Below are positions 19,153 to 26,522 of a DNA stretch of 64,000 nucleotides, piece after piece (position 1 is the first letter of the stretch; each line of letters starts with the position of its first letter). The notes under the pieces are model-generated. The model did no database searches. It was not told where the DNA came from and saw only the letters and a list, made by a program, of their open reading frames with translations. The stretch covers positions 2,728,001 through 2,792,000 of the forward strand of contig NZ_CP076458.1 of NCBI RefSeq assembly GCF_018866245.1, given 5' to 3'. Both the position numbers and the translations under genes were made by a program. The DNA is from Novisyntrophococcus fermenticellae. Its GTDB lineage: Bacteria > Bacillota > Clostridia > Lachnospirales > Lachnospiraceae.

Positions 19153-19181
19153 TTTATACCACGTCCGGACAACCTTGTCAA
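19153..19181 (-). promoter_or_regulatory. Promoter of the GH127 operon
   Basis: On the minus strand TTGACA (19176-19181) and TATAAA (19153-19158) are 17 bases apart, a near-consensus sigma-A promoter. It lies between two LacI-type operators. Confidence 0.8.
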
Positions 19182-19193
19182 CCAAAGGTGATG

Positions 19194-19205
19194 TATAACG
19201 TTTAA
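19194..19205 (-). promoter_or_regulatory. LacI-type operator, distal, GH127 operon
   Basis: TATAACGTTTAA lies just upstream of the -35 box. Its centre is 126 bases from that of the proximal operator, a whole number (12) of helical turns at 10.5 bases per turn, which would favour a DNA loop. Confidence 0.75.
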
Positions 19206-19317
19206 CTTTATAAAAAATGCACAAATCTTTTTCTTTGATTTTGTGCACTTCTTTTAATGATCCTCTATTCTTTTCCATGTTAATTTTCCAGTGTTCACCC
19301 GGAAACCTCTCTTCTGT

Positions 19318-20355
19318 TCAGATTGAGTCTCTTATCAGCAGACTGCACTCTTCCTCATACTTTATTTTACCAGCCGGCTGTAAGTAATTCTTCTTCTCTG
19401 CTTCTATCAATTCAACCACGGTTTCACAGGCCTTGTGCCCGATGTTATAAAGCGGAAGTTCGACGGTGGTAAGTGCCGGTTTATAGTAGCTGGAAAGCTC
19501 ACGATTGTCAAACCCACCCACAGCAATGTCTTTTCCAGCCTTCATCCCCAGTTCCGCCAGGCGGTCATAGACTCCGCCAGCCATTAGATCATTCATGCAA
19601 AAGATGGCCTTCACTCCTTTTTCCAGGAGTATATCGGTAAACTCGTAGCCGCTTTTTCTTGTCCAATCCCCATTCACGACAATATCGGGGTTATAACAGA
19701 CATTATGCTCATAGAGCGCCTTCTGGTATCCCAGAATCCGGCTATGGGTGTGAATACTCCCCTCTTTACCGGCAATGACCCCAATCTCCTTGTATCCTTG
19801 GTTCAGCATAAATTCCACAATTGTATATGCTCCATTCTTGTCATCCACCACCACCGACGGAAATTTCTCGGATTCTGTATATCCATACGCCATGACTGCC
19901 GGAACCGGCAGTTCTTCCGGGATACACTTTAAAATCCGCTCGTGTGCCGTCACATAGATAATACCGTCCACCCGCTTGGAAAGTAATTCCCGAATTTCCC
20001 TGGACACAATTCCAAAAAATGCATCGTTCTTGTAATAACTGTCCTCAAATTTTTTATAGAGTCTGAGATTTGTAAGAAGAATATGATAGTTATTCTCTTC
20101 ACATCCCTGTGTAATTCCATCGATAATCTCCGGTGTACAGAATACCGTGATATCCTCCACCAATACCCCAATGGTTCTGGTATGTTTGGTCTTCAGATTT
20201 TTTGCCACATAATTGGGGGTATAATTCAACTCCTCGACTGCCTTCAACACCCGCTCCCTCGTCTCTTTTCCGGCATTTGGTTTACCATTCAGGATATTGG
20301 AGACAGTGGCGATAGAAACATTGCACTTTTTCGCTATTTCCTTGATTGTTGCCAT
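19318..20355 (-). CDS. LacI family transcriptional regulator (second of a paralogous pair)
   Basis: A 345-residue repressor with the N-terminal helix-turn-helix (TIKEIAKKCNVSIATVSNIL) and a periplasmic-binding-protein-like effector domain. It is paralogous to the regulator at 5211-6233, and the two bound the glycan locus on either side. It is encoded directly upstream of the GH127 operon on the same strand, with two operators in the gap between them, so it is the stronger candidate for their repressor. The effector is probably an arabinose-containing sugar or oligosaccharide (inference). Confidence 0.95.
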   Translation of the reverse strand: MATIKEIAKKCNVSIATVSNILNGKPNAGKETRERVLKAVEELNYTPNYVAKNLKTKHTRTIGVLVEDITVFCTPEIIDGITQGCEENNYHILLTNLRLYKKFEDSYYKNDAFFGIVSREIRELLSKRVDGIIYVTAHERILKCIPEELPVPAVMAYGYTESEKFPSVVVDDKNGAYTIVEFMLNQGYKEIGVIAGKEGSIHTHSRILGYQKALYEHNVCYNPDIVVNGDWTRKSGYEFTDILLEKGVKAIFCMNDLMAGGVYDRLAELGMKAGKDIAVGGFDNRELSSYYKPALTTVELPLYNIGHKACETVVELIEAEKKNYLQPAGKIKYEEECSLLIRDSI

Positions 20356-20493
20356 AAATGTAACCTTCCCTTCACCAGTATTTGAGCAGTTTATAATTAG
20401 CTCTCTGTTCAGTTTCTATACGGTACAACTACTGTTACATGTATTCTAGCATAAACCCGGCTATTTTAGAAGGGGAAAATACAGTCACGCTAT

Positions 20494-20522
20494 TTGACAG
20501 GCTGACTCTTATGTGGTACTCT
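20494..20522 (+). promoter_or_regulatory. Promoter of the YbaK-like gene
   Basis: TTGACA (20494-20499) and TACTCT (20517-20522) are 17 bases apart, 35 bases before the ATG, which has AGAAGGTAAG as its ribosome binding site. Confidence 0.55.
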
Positions 20523-20556
20523 TTTTTGTAAAAGAAAAGCAAAGAAGGTAAGAAAG

Positions 20557-21057
20557 ATGGCAATTGAAAACGTAAAGACTTTTTTCAAACAGTATCATAT
20601 AGATTCGCGGATTCAGGAATTTGAAGTATCCAGTGCCACTGTAGACCTGGCTGCCGCTGCATTGAGTTGCGCGCCGGCAAGGATCGCGAAGACACTCTCT
20701 TTTATGGTAGATGGAAAAGCTGTTTTAATTGTTGCCGCTGGTGATACAAAAGTTGATAACAAAAAATTCAAAGAATTTTTTCGTACAAAAGCCAAAATGC
20801 TATCCTCCGATGAACTTACTCAGATTGTCGGTCATGCTGTTGGAGGCGTTTGTCCTTTCGCCGTTAAAGAAGGGGTTTCTGTTTATCTGGACATCTCTCT
20901 TAAACGCTTTACGACTGTCTATCCTGCATGTGGAAGCAGCAACAGTGCCATTGAACTTACGATAAGCGAATTGGAGAGATACTCCTCTTATTCAGGATGG
21001 TTGGATGTATGCAAGGGTTGGGATGAACGTGAAAGTTCCCCCTTGTTTCAAGTATAA
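20557..21057 (+). CDS. YbaK/EbsC family aminoacyl-tRNA deacylase-like protein
   Basis: A 166-residue cytoplasmic protein of the YbaK/ProRS-associated editing superfamily, whose members hydrolyse mischarged tRNAs. The typical blocks are present: KTLSFMVDGKAVLIVAAGD with a following lysine-rich helix, and VGGVCPFAVKEGVSVYLD. The exact tRNA substrate cannot be told. Its last 66 bases overlap the end of the convergent XRE gene, an unusual extent that fits the truncation of that gene. The final ten residues after VCKGW look like run-on sequence from the neighbour. Confidence 0.92.
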   Translation: MAIENVKTFFKQYHIDSRIQEFEVSSATVDLAAAALSCAPARIAKTLSFMVDGKAVLIVAAGDTKVDNKKFKEFFRTKAKMLSSDELTQIVGHAVGGVCPFAVKEGVSVYLDISLKRFTTVYPACGSSNSAIELTISELERYSSYSGWLDVCKGWDERESSPLFQV

Positions 21058-21465
21058 ATATAACGGATCATAGTCTTCTGGATTCGTAATTTCTTGTGCC
21101 ATACGCTGTGCGTCAAATATCACCGCAATCTGCCAAATCAAATGTTCGCAGTTCGGATATTCCTCCAGCTTTTTCTTTGCCCATTGAAATGCTTCTTCAT
21201 ACGGTTTCTCCTTCAGCATAGAATCCGCCTCATATACAATTGCTCCTATTTCCTCCTCTGTCAAGTCCTCACGAAAGGATAACAAGGTATCTAACGTTAT
21301 ATTTAACAGTCTTGCAATGGGTGCCAACAATGTGATATCCGGAAAAGAAACCCCATTTTCCCATTTATTAACCGCCGGAGCCGTTATCCCAAGCCGACCA
21401 GCCAGCTCCTCCTGTGTCATATTTTTTATTTTCCGATATTTTCGGATTACTTCGCCCAGCAGCAT
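20992..21465 (-). CDS. XRE family transcriptional regulator, probably truncated at the C-terminus
   Basis: Helix-turn-helix residues about 2-60 (TQEELAGRLGITAPAVNKWE) are followed by a helical region of the kind that makes up TPR-like C-terminal domains. I start it at the ATG at 21463-21465, which has AAGAAGG eight bases upstream; an upstream in-frame GTG at 21492 is less well placed. The related proteins I know of continue for another hundred or so residues after the NPEDYD block. Here the frame turns into unrelated residues and ends inside the oppositely oriented YbaK-like gene. A deletion joining the two 3' ends is the simplest explanation. The DNA-binding part may still work. Confidence 0.75.
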   Translation of the reverse strand: MLLGEVIRKYRKIKNMTQEELAGRLGITAPAVNKWENGVSFPDITLLAPIARLLNITLDTLLSFREDLTEEEIGAIVYEADSMLKEKPYEEAFQWAKKKLEEYPNCEHLIWQIAVIFDAQRMAQEITNPEDYDPLYLYLKQGGTFTFIPTLAYIQPS

Positions 21466-21586
21466 ACAAAATACCTTCTTCCGTTTCTTCACCTACCCTT
21501 GTTGGTTTAATCATATCAGACAGGTATATATTTCACAACTGAACAAGCGTTAATTATTCCTTCCGGAAAATAACTATGATTCATAT

Positions 21587-21907
21587 TTATTCTGCAATAA
21601 CGGCAGTTCCACTGGCCGTTACCATAAGCATACCATTATCCGCACCAAGCACTTCGTAATCAATATCAACACCCACCACAGCATTTGCTCCCATTGACAT
21701 TGCTCTTTGCTCCATTTCCCGAAGCGCATTCTGCCTGGCTTCAATCAGCTCTTCTTCATAGCTGCCTGATCTTCCCCCAAAAAAATTACTAAATGAAGCT
21801 GCAATATCTTTTACAAAATTCACACCTGATACTACTTCTCCAAATACGATTCCTTTATACTCTACGATTTTCTTTCCTTCAATTGATGGTGTTGTTGTTG
21901 TAATCAT
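21587..21907 (-). CDS. YbjQ family protein (heavy-metal-binding domain-like)
   Basis: A 106-residue small protein of the YbjQ/UPF0145 family, with the family core [20 protein letters not shown] and the [14 protein letters not shown] block. These proteins form pentameric beta assemblies; their role is unknown, although the domain has been described as potentially heavy-metal binding. It starts inside the end of the YaiI-like gene (29-base overlap) with GGAGG before its ATG, so the two are coupled. Confidence 0.93.
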   Translation of the reverse strand: MITTTTPSIEGKKIVEYKGIVFGEVVSGVNFVKDIAASFSNFFGGRSGSYEEELIEARQNALREMEQRAMSMGANAVVGVDIDYEVLGADNGMLMVTASGTAVIAE

Positions 21908-22349
21908 TTTTCATCCTCCATAATAAGTCTCTCAATGATTCTTCAAATCTCCTGTCATCCGCCTCTGTTCGCTTCCCCGGTCCTTTTATATGATGTTTTG
22001 TCTTTGCTCTTCTGGCTTTTTTCGCTATATGGCGTTTCATCAACATCTGGTCAATATTCTCATTCGTATACCATTCTCCATTCTGGTGTATTCCATATGC
22101 ACCTTTTCCAAGAATCATAGCTGCCACACCATAGTCCTGCGTAACTACAATATCGTTCTTCTGGCACATTCCCACCAATGCAAAGTCAACAGCATCGGGA
22201 CCTGCGCCAATGATTTTTATCTTACTGTAATCCGATGTAAGAACATGATTTGTATCACAGAGTAATGTAACCGATATGGATAATTCCCTGGCTATACGTT
22301 CTACAATCGCTATCACCGGACATGCGTCAGCGTCTACTAAAATTTGCAA
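21879..22349 (-). CDS. YaiI/YqxD family protein (DUF188)
   Basis: A 156-residue protein starting at TTG with GGAGG eleven bases before it. The N-terminal [12 protein letters not shown] and the [14 protein letters not shown] block are the conserved acidic motifs of the DUF188 family, which has a PIN-like nuclease layout. The substrate is not known. It is first in a two-gene unit with the YbjQ-like gene. Confidence 0.93.
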   Translation of the reverse strand: MQILVDADACPVIAIVERIARELSISVTLLCDTNHVLTSDYSKIKIIGAGPDAVDFALVGMCQKNDIVVTQDYGVAAMILGKGAYGIHQNGEWYTNENIDQMLMKRHIAKKARRAKTKHHIKGPGKRTEADDRRFEESLRDLLWRMKNDYNNNTIN

Positions 22350-22403
22350 AGCAAATACATCCTCCTTCTGTTCTATTTTTTCTGCTCAAACGTTGTGATT
22401 GTT

Positions 22404-23303
22404 TTATTCCTCTTGATATAAGATCCGGAAATAATTCAAATATTCTTTAAACTGGTCTTGTGCTGTCAGGCAGGTATCTTTCAGAAAACCTTGTTCCTTG
22501 TCCCATTCATGTAAACCACGATAATAAAACATCTTCAATTTCTCATCAATAATAAACGGAACAACATTATTACGAAGACATTCCTTAAATAAGATTAATC
22601 TTCCGACACGGCCATTCCCATCTTGAAAAGGATGAATACGCTCAAATTTCACATGAAAATCGATTATTTCATCTATTGTTTTTCTACTGGCTGAATTATA
22701 GGCTCTCAATAGTTTTTTAATCTCATTTGGCACTTGTTCTGGTGGTGCCGTCTCTCTTCCCCCAACTTCATTAGGCAGCTTTTTATAGTCTCCTACTGCA
22801 AACCAATTCTTTCGGCTATCGCTTGTTCCATTTTTCAATACGGCATGAAGTTCCTTAATAAACTTTTCAGTAAGTACATGAGACGCCTGACCTATTATCA
22901 TGTCAATACATCGAAAATGATTCGCAGTCTCCACAATATCATCCACATTAAAAGATTCATTTTCAGCACCAATTGTATTTGTTTCATAAATATAGCGTGT
23001 TTGGTCATGCGTCAATCTATTACCTTCTATATGGTTAGAGTTATAGGTCAATTCAATCTGTACTTTATGATATATCCCACCGGAAACCCTTCCCGCTTTT
23101 TCGGTTTTTAAAACTTCCAATAATGTAGGGGAATTATTTTTGTACTTGTTGATTCGTTCCGGCCGTGCGGTGTTTTCAGGTATATTCCATGTTTTTCCAG
23201 TCAAAAACGCATTCTTTATTTTGCCCTGTGCACAATAGTTTCTCACTGTCCGTTCAGCTATTCCCCATTTTTTCGCCATTTGTGAAACCGATATATACTT
23301 CAT
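22404..23303 (-). CDS. Fic family protein with N-terminal helix-turn-helix
   Basis: A 299-residue Fic-domain protein. Such enzymes usually move AMP from ATP onto a target hydroxyl. The active-site motif HPFQDGNGRVGR begins at H224 and is intact. The auto-inhibitory helix motif [S/T]xxxE[G/N] is also intact, as S89-N-H-I-E93-G94, so this is a self-inhibited class II-type Fic protein. Residues 1-45 (SVSQMAKKWGIAERTVRNYC) look like a helix-turn-helix that could bind DNA or a partner. No antitoxin gene lies next to it, as expected when the inhibitory helix is built in. RBS GGAGG is well placed. Confidence 0.93.
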   Translation of the reverse strand: MKYISVSQMAKKWGIAERTVRNYCAQGKIKNAFLTGKTWNIPENTARPERINKYKNNSPTLLEVLKTEKAGRVSGGIYHKVQIELTYNSNHIEGNRLTHDQTRYIYETNTIGAENESFNVDDIVETANHFRCIDMIIGQASHVLTEKFIKELHAVLKNGTSDSRKNWFAVGDYKKLPNEVGGRETAPPEQVPNEIKKLLRAYNSASRKTIDEIIDFHVKFERIHPFQDGNGRVGRLILFKECLRNNVVPFIIDEKLKMFYYRGLHEWDKEQGFLKDTCLTAQDQFKEYLNYFRILYQEE

Positions 23304-23484
23304 GGCTATTTCCTCCGATTTGTTATATACATATTATATAATATTATCGGCAAAAATTCAACCTTGCGTTCATTTTTGAGACTGATTTAGCCGATACCGG
23401 CACAAATACGCTTCTCATGTTGAAAATGAAGAGACATAACCATCTATATCTAACCCATTCACTATATCGAAGGTATCAACGTTG

Positions 23485-23733
23485 TTAGCTTTCTTTATAA
23501 CGAGAATCATTAAGTCCCAGATTCAAATATTTTTCTATATTTCCGGAACTCTCTGTTTCATTTCCTGCTACATCCACCACTCTCCATTCTCCATTAATTT
23601 TAACATAATTCCAGGTGTGGGCTTCTCCTGATGATATCTCCCCTGTAACACAGGTGCATGCAAGTCCCGCCTGCGTTCCCAATGCCGCAAAGGCCTCTGC
23701 ATAGCTTTCACTGGTTCCCTTTTTATTAAGCAA
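23485..23733 (-). pseudogene. Transglutaminase-like fragment with the catalytic Cys replaced
   Basis: An 82-residue frame matches the core of the bacterial transglutaminase/protease-like fold. The His and Asp parts of the triad are present (AHTWNYVKINGEWRVVDV). In the block where members normally have a Cys nucleophile followed by a helix ending in YAEAF, this one reads GTSESYAEAF, with Ser at that place. It lacks the usual N-terminal half. It starts nine bases after the stop of the upstream lipoprotein gene, and the joint looks like an internal deletion. It is probably inactive. Confidence 0.5.
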
Positions 23734-23741
23734 GACTCCTT

Positions 23742-24170
23742 TTATGTTGAAGGATTGAGCACCTGACTTTTCTTCTCAAAATCATCAAATTCAGATATTT
23801 CCTCGGAATTTTTGTTATAATACACCATATTCCATCCAATCCCATCCGCTGCTGAATCATATTCGTCCTCCAGTTTTTGAAAATCATTCTCCAATATATC
23901 CTGCAATAAATGCAACTGATCTTTTTTCAATTTCCAGTTCTTTTTATTCTTCACCCCTGTAAGATTATAAGTCTCACTATATTTCACGGTCCCGTCATAG
24001 GAGACCTCCCAAGTATTGTTAATCCAGTAATCTTCACTGCTGTTTTCCGTACTCCAGTTTACCTCCTCCGCAATAAACATAACTTTGTTTGATTTTTCGT
24101 AGCTTTCCTCGCTGCAACCAGAAAATATGAATAAGGAAATCAAAACCAAAATGACTACCCTTCCATCCAT
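23742..24170 (-). CDS. Small lipoprotein of unknown function, possibly truncated
   Basis: A 142-residue frame starting with a short hydrophobic signal and the lipobox FSGC, so it is predicted to be tethered outside the membrane. The mature part is rich in Asn, Asp, Trp and Lys, with no domain I recognise. The end (KKSQVLNPST) abuts the transglutaminase-like fragment, and the two may once have been parts of larger genes. AGAGG lies directly before the ATG, which is too close to be a good ribosome binding site. The function is unknown. Confidence 0.55.
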   Translation of the reverse strand: MDGRVVILVLISLFIFSGCSEESYEKSNKVMFIAEEVNWSTENSSEDYWINNTWEVSYDGTVKYSETYNLTGVKNKKNWKLKKDQLHLLQDILENDFQKLEDEYDSAADGIGWNMVYYNKNSEEISEFDDFEKKSQVLNPST

Positions 24171-24322
24171 CCTCTCACCTCATATATTAACCTCTTAATC
24201 ATAATTAGCTTTAATATTATTATACCAGCTACCATTTAATAATTCTACATCCTTGAGAATCTAAAAATTTTTATGCTGATTTTCTTTGTTCCCTCTATCA
24301 GCTCTCCTTTGTTGCTTCTGAC

Positions 24323-24350
24323 TTGACATCTTACAAACAATGTGTATAAT
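24323..24350 (+). promoter_or_regulatory. Consensus promoter of the PfkB kinase gene
   Basis: TTGACA (24323-24328) and TATAAT (24345-24350) are both perfect sigma-A boxes with a 16-base spacer, 70 bases before the start codon. Confidence 0.85.
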
Positions 24351-24372
24351 TCAAGTTAATGAATATCATATT

Positions 24373-24389
24373 GTGGAATAATATTCCGC
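24373..24389 (+). promoter_or_regulatory. Putative operator in the leader of the PfkB kinase gene
   Basis: GTGGAATAATATTCCGC reads nearly the same on both strands (GGAATA/TATTCC around a central base). It lies about 23 bases past the -10 box, where a bound repressor would block transcription. The cognate regulator is not obvious in the window. Confidence 0.5.
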
Positions 24390-24420
24390 ATCGTGAAATA
24401 TTCTAAATTGGGAGGTCCTT

Positions 24421-25443
24421 ATGAATAAACCATTTGACTTACTTGCTCTTGGAGAAGTACTTCTCCGGCTGTCACCCTCTGGAAATGAGCGCCTAATGCG
24501 AGGGGAAACTTTTCAAAAACAAGTCGGCGGTGCTGAACTGAATGTAGTATCCGGCATGTCGCTCCTTGGATTACGCACCGGTATCATTTCAAAAATCCCC
24601 GACAACGATATTGGCACCTTTGCCAAAAACCGTATCCGTTTCTGTGGGGTCAGTGATGACTATCTGGTGTACGACAGGGAAAACAACGCACGTCTTGGCA
24701 TCTACTACTATGAGAGCGGAGCTCATCCCAGAAAACCCCGCATCGTTTACGACCGCATGTACACTTCTGTCAACAAAATAGATATGTCCGAATTTGACAG
24801 CCGCCTGTTCGACTCCGCCCGCTGCTTTCATACCAGCGGAATTACACTGGCCCTGAGCGCTCCGGCCCGAAAAACAGCCGTAGAAATGATGAAGCGTTTT
24901 AAGGAAAAAGGCACGCTTATTTCCTTTGACGTAAATTTCCGCAGCAACCTATGGAGCGGAGAAGAAGCCCGTTCCTGCATTGAAGATCTTCTTCCCTATG
25001 TGGATATCTTTTTCTGCTCCGAGGATACCGCAAGGCTCACTTTCCAAAAAGAAGGGGACCTGAAAGAGATTATGAAAAGCTTTACCCTGGAATATCCTAT
25101 TTCTGTGGTGGCATCCACGCAGAGAATCGTCCACAGCCCTCGTAAACATACCTTTGGTTCCGTTATCTACAACTCTAAGGAGGATATTTTTTACGAAGAA
25201 GAGCCATACCGGAATATCGAGGTTGTAGACCGTATCGGCAGTGGAGATGCTTATATCTCCGGAGTCCTATATGGACTGCTGTCCAGGCCTGGTGACTGCC
25301 GGGCCGCAATGGAGTATGGCAACGCTACCGGGGCCGTAAAAAATACGGTTCCTGGGGATCTTCCATCCTCTGATCTGAATGAAATCCAATCCATCATCCA
25401 AGCTCACAAATCCACTGGACCGCAGTTGGAAATGAGCAGATAA
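24421..25443 (+). CDS. PfkB family sugar kinase
   Basis: A 340-residue ribokinase-fold enzyme that phosphorylates a sugar or sugar acid with ATP. The N-terminal substrate motif GGAELNVVSGMSLLG and the C-terminal ATP/anion-hole motif DRIGSGDAYISG, with the catalytic Asp, are both present. The overall pattern is like 2-keto-3-deoxygluconate kinases, but the substrate cannot be fixed from sequence. It stands alone behind a consensus promoter with a palindromic leader site, and RBS GGGAGG precedes the ATG. The minus-strand glycan operon converges on it. Confidence 0.92.
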   Translation: MNKPFDLLALGEVLLRLSPSGNERLMRGETFQKQVGGAELNVVSGMSLLGLRTGIISKIPDNDIGTFAKNRIRFCGVSDDYLVYDRENNARLGIYYYESGAHPRKPRIVYDRMYTSVNKIDMSEFDSRLFDSARCFHTSGITLALSAPARKTAVEMMKRFKEKGTLISFDVNFRSNLWSGEEARSCIEDLLPYVDIFFCSEDTARLTFQKEGDLKEIMKSFTLEYPISVVASTQRIVHSPRKHTFGSVIYNSKEDIFYEEEPYRNIEVVDRIGSGDAYISGVLYGLLSRPGDCRAAMEYGNATGAVKNTVPGDLPSSDLNEIQSIIQAHKSTGPQLEMSR

Positions 25444-25485
25444 GGACCCGTATCAGCTGTTTTTTGATCTTTGGGGTTTAAAAAT

Positions 25486-25509
25486 GGACTGCCGCATCCC
25501 GCGGCAGCC
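25486..25509 (-). terminator. Terminator of the second glycan operon
   Basis: The hairpin GGACTGCCGC / GCGGCAGCCC is followed on the minus strand by a run of T (CATTTTTAAA). It lies between the convergent PfkB and GH43-type genes. A nearly identical hairpin lies at 37331-37359, upstream of the same operon. Confidence 0.8.
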
Positions 25510-25522
25510 CAAATGCAGTACA

Positions 25523-26467
25523 TTATTCCCAGGAATAATTTTTTATTCTCTTATACTCATCCATTGAAATTGTAAGTATGGTGCCATGTTTAAATCCATA
25601 GGGGAAATCAAATTCCTTATCAGCCCGTATAAATCGTCCTGTTTTCAATTCTGTTGTTATAAAGGGAACATATCCCTGTCCTGCACCTGAAACTCCATAA
25701 TAGTCCAAAAACAGGCACCATCGTCCGTCAGCCAGCTGCACGGCTGTCGGAGCCTCATATACTCCCCTTTTTAATACTTCCATACTGGAATCAAACTCTT
25801 TTACGTTTTCATAAGGCCCTTCTATATGGGGTGATTTCAAAAGCATAATCCCCGCAGGATCAGCCTCGCTCTTAAGGAACATATAATAGATTCCATATTC
25901 TTTATAAATGGCAGAATCAATAACACCACTGTTCTCTTTCCGGTACAAAATCCCAGGCTCTGTAAAATTCTCAAAGTCCTTTGTTCTGCTGAAGTAGATG
26001 CTCTTATGCTTATACCCGTCCTCTTTATGAGAAGAAGACCAGTGAATCACATACTCGTCATTTTCTTCATCATAAATGATATCCGGTGCCCACAGACACC
26101 CCAATTCCTCCGTCCCCAGCTTCACCAGTTTTTGCTCCGACCACTCTACAAGATTTTCAGATTCCCAGACTGAAAAATACTTGCTGCCGTTTCTGCCTAT
26201 CTCATCCCAGGAGTTATGGTATTGGCTGCGCATGCCATAGGATAAACTTAAATCAGTCGCGAAAATATAGAATTTATTCATCCTTTCGCATCGGATGATG
26301 GTAAAGTCCCTGACGCCCTTATCCCCATAGTAGGACCATAGTACAGGGTTCCCCCCATTCACGGTTTCCCAGTGAAAGCCGTCTTTGCTGAGTCCAAAAT
26401 AAACCTGTTCGCCATCTGGTGTGCTCTTTTCCTTGAAATGTACAAATAAATATGCCTGTTGTTTCAT
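25523..26467 (-). CDS. GH43-type glycosidase (five-bladed propeller family)
   Basis: A 314-residue protein without a signal peptide, so cytoplasmic. It follows the GH43/GH62-like five-bladed beta-propeller pattern: an early RDFTII blade edge, LWAPDIIYDE, VIDSAIYKEYGIYYMF with the pKa-modulating Asp, and YEAPTAVQL with the likely general-acid Glu. GH43 members commonly act as alpha-L-arabinofuranosidases or beta-xylosidases. It is the last gene of an eight-gene operon that also encodes a GH127/GH146-type enzyme, which supports an arabinose-containing target. The subfamily and linkage are not clear. Confidence 0.85.
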   Translation of the reverse strand: MKQQAYLFVHFKEKSTPDGEQVYFGLSKDGFHWETVNGGNPVLWSYYGDKGVRDFTIIRCERMNKFYIFATDLSLSYGMRSQYHNSWDEIGRNGSKYFSVWESENLVEWSEQKLVKLGTEELGCLWAPDIIYDEENDEYVIHWSSSHKEDGYKHKSIYFSRTKDFENFTEPGILYRKENSGVIDSAIYKEYGIYYMFLKSEADPAGIMLLKSPHIEGPYENVKEFDSSMEVLKRGVYEAPTAVQLADGRWCLFLDYYGVSGAGQGYVPFITTELKTGRFIRADKEFDFPYGFKHGTILTISMDEYKRIKNYSWE

Positions 26468-26522
26468 TTTCCGTTTTCCTTCCCGCTTTTATTCTATCAT
26501 CCTAACCCTAATGGAAGATATG

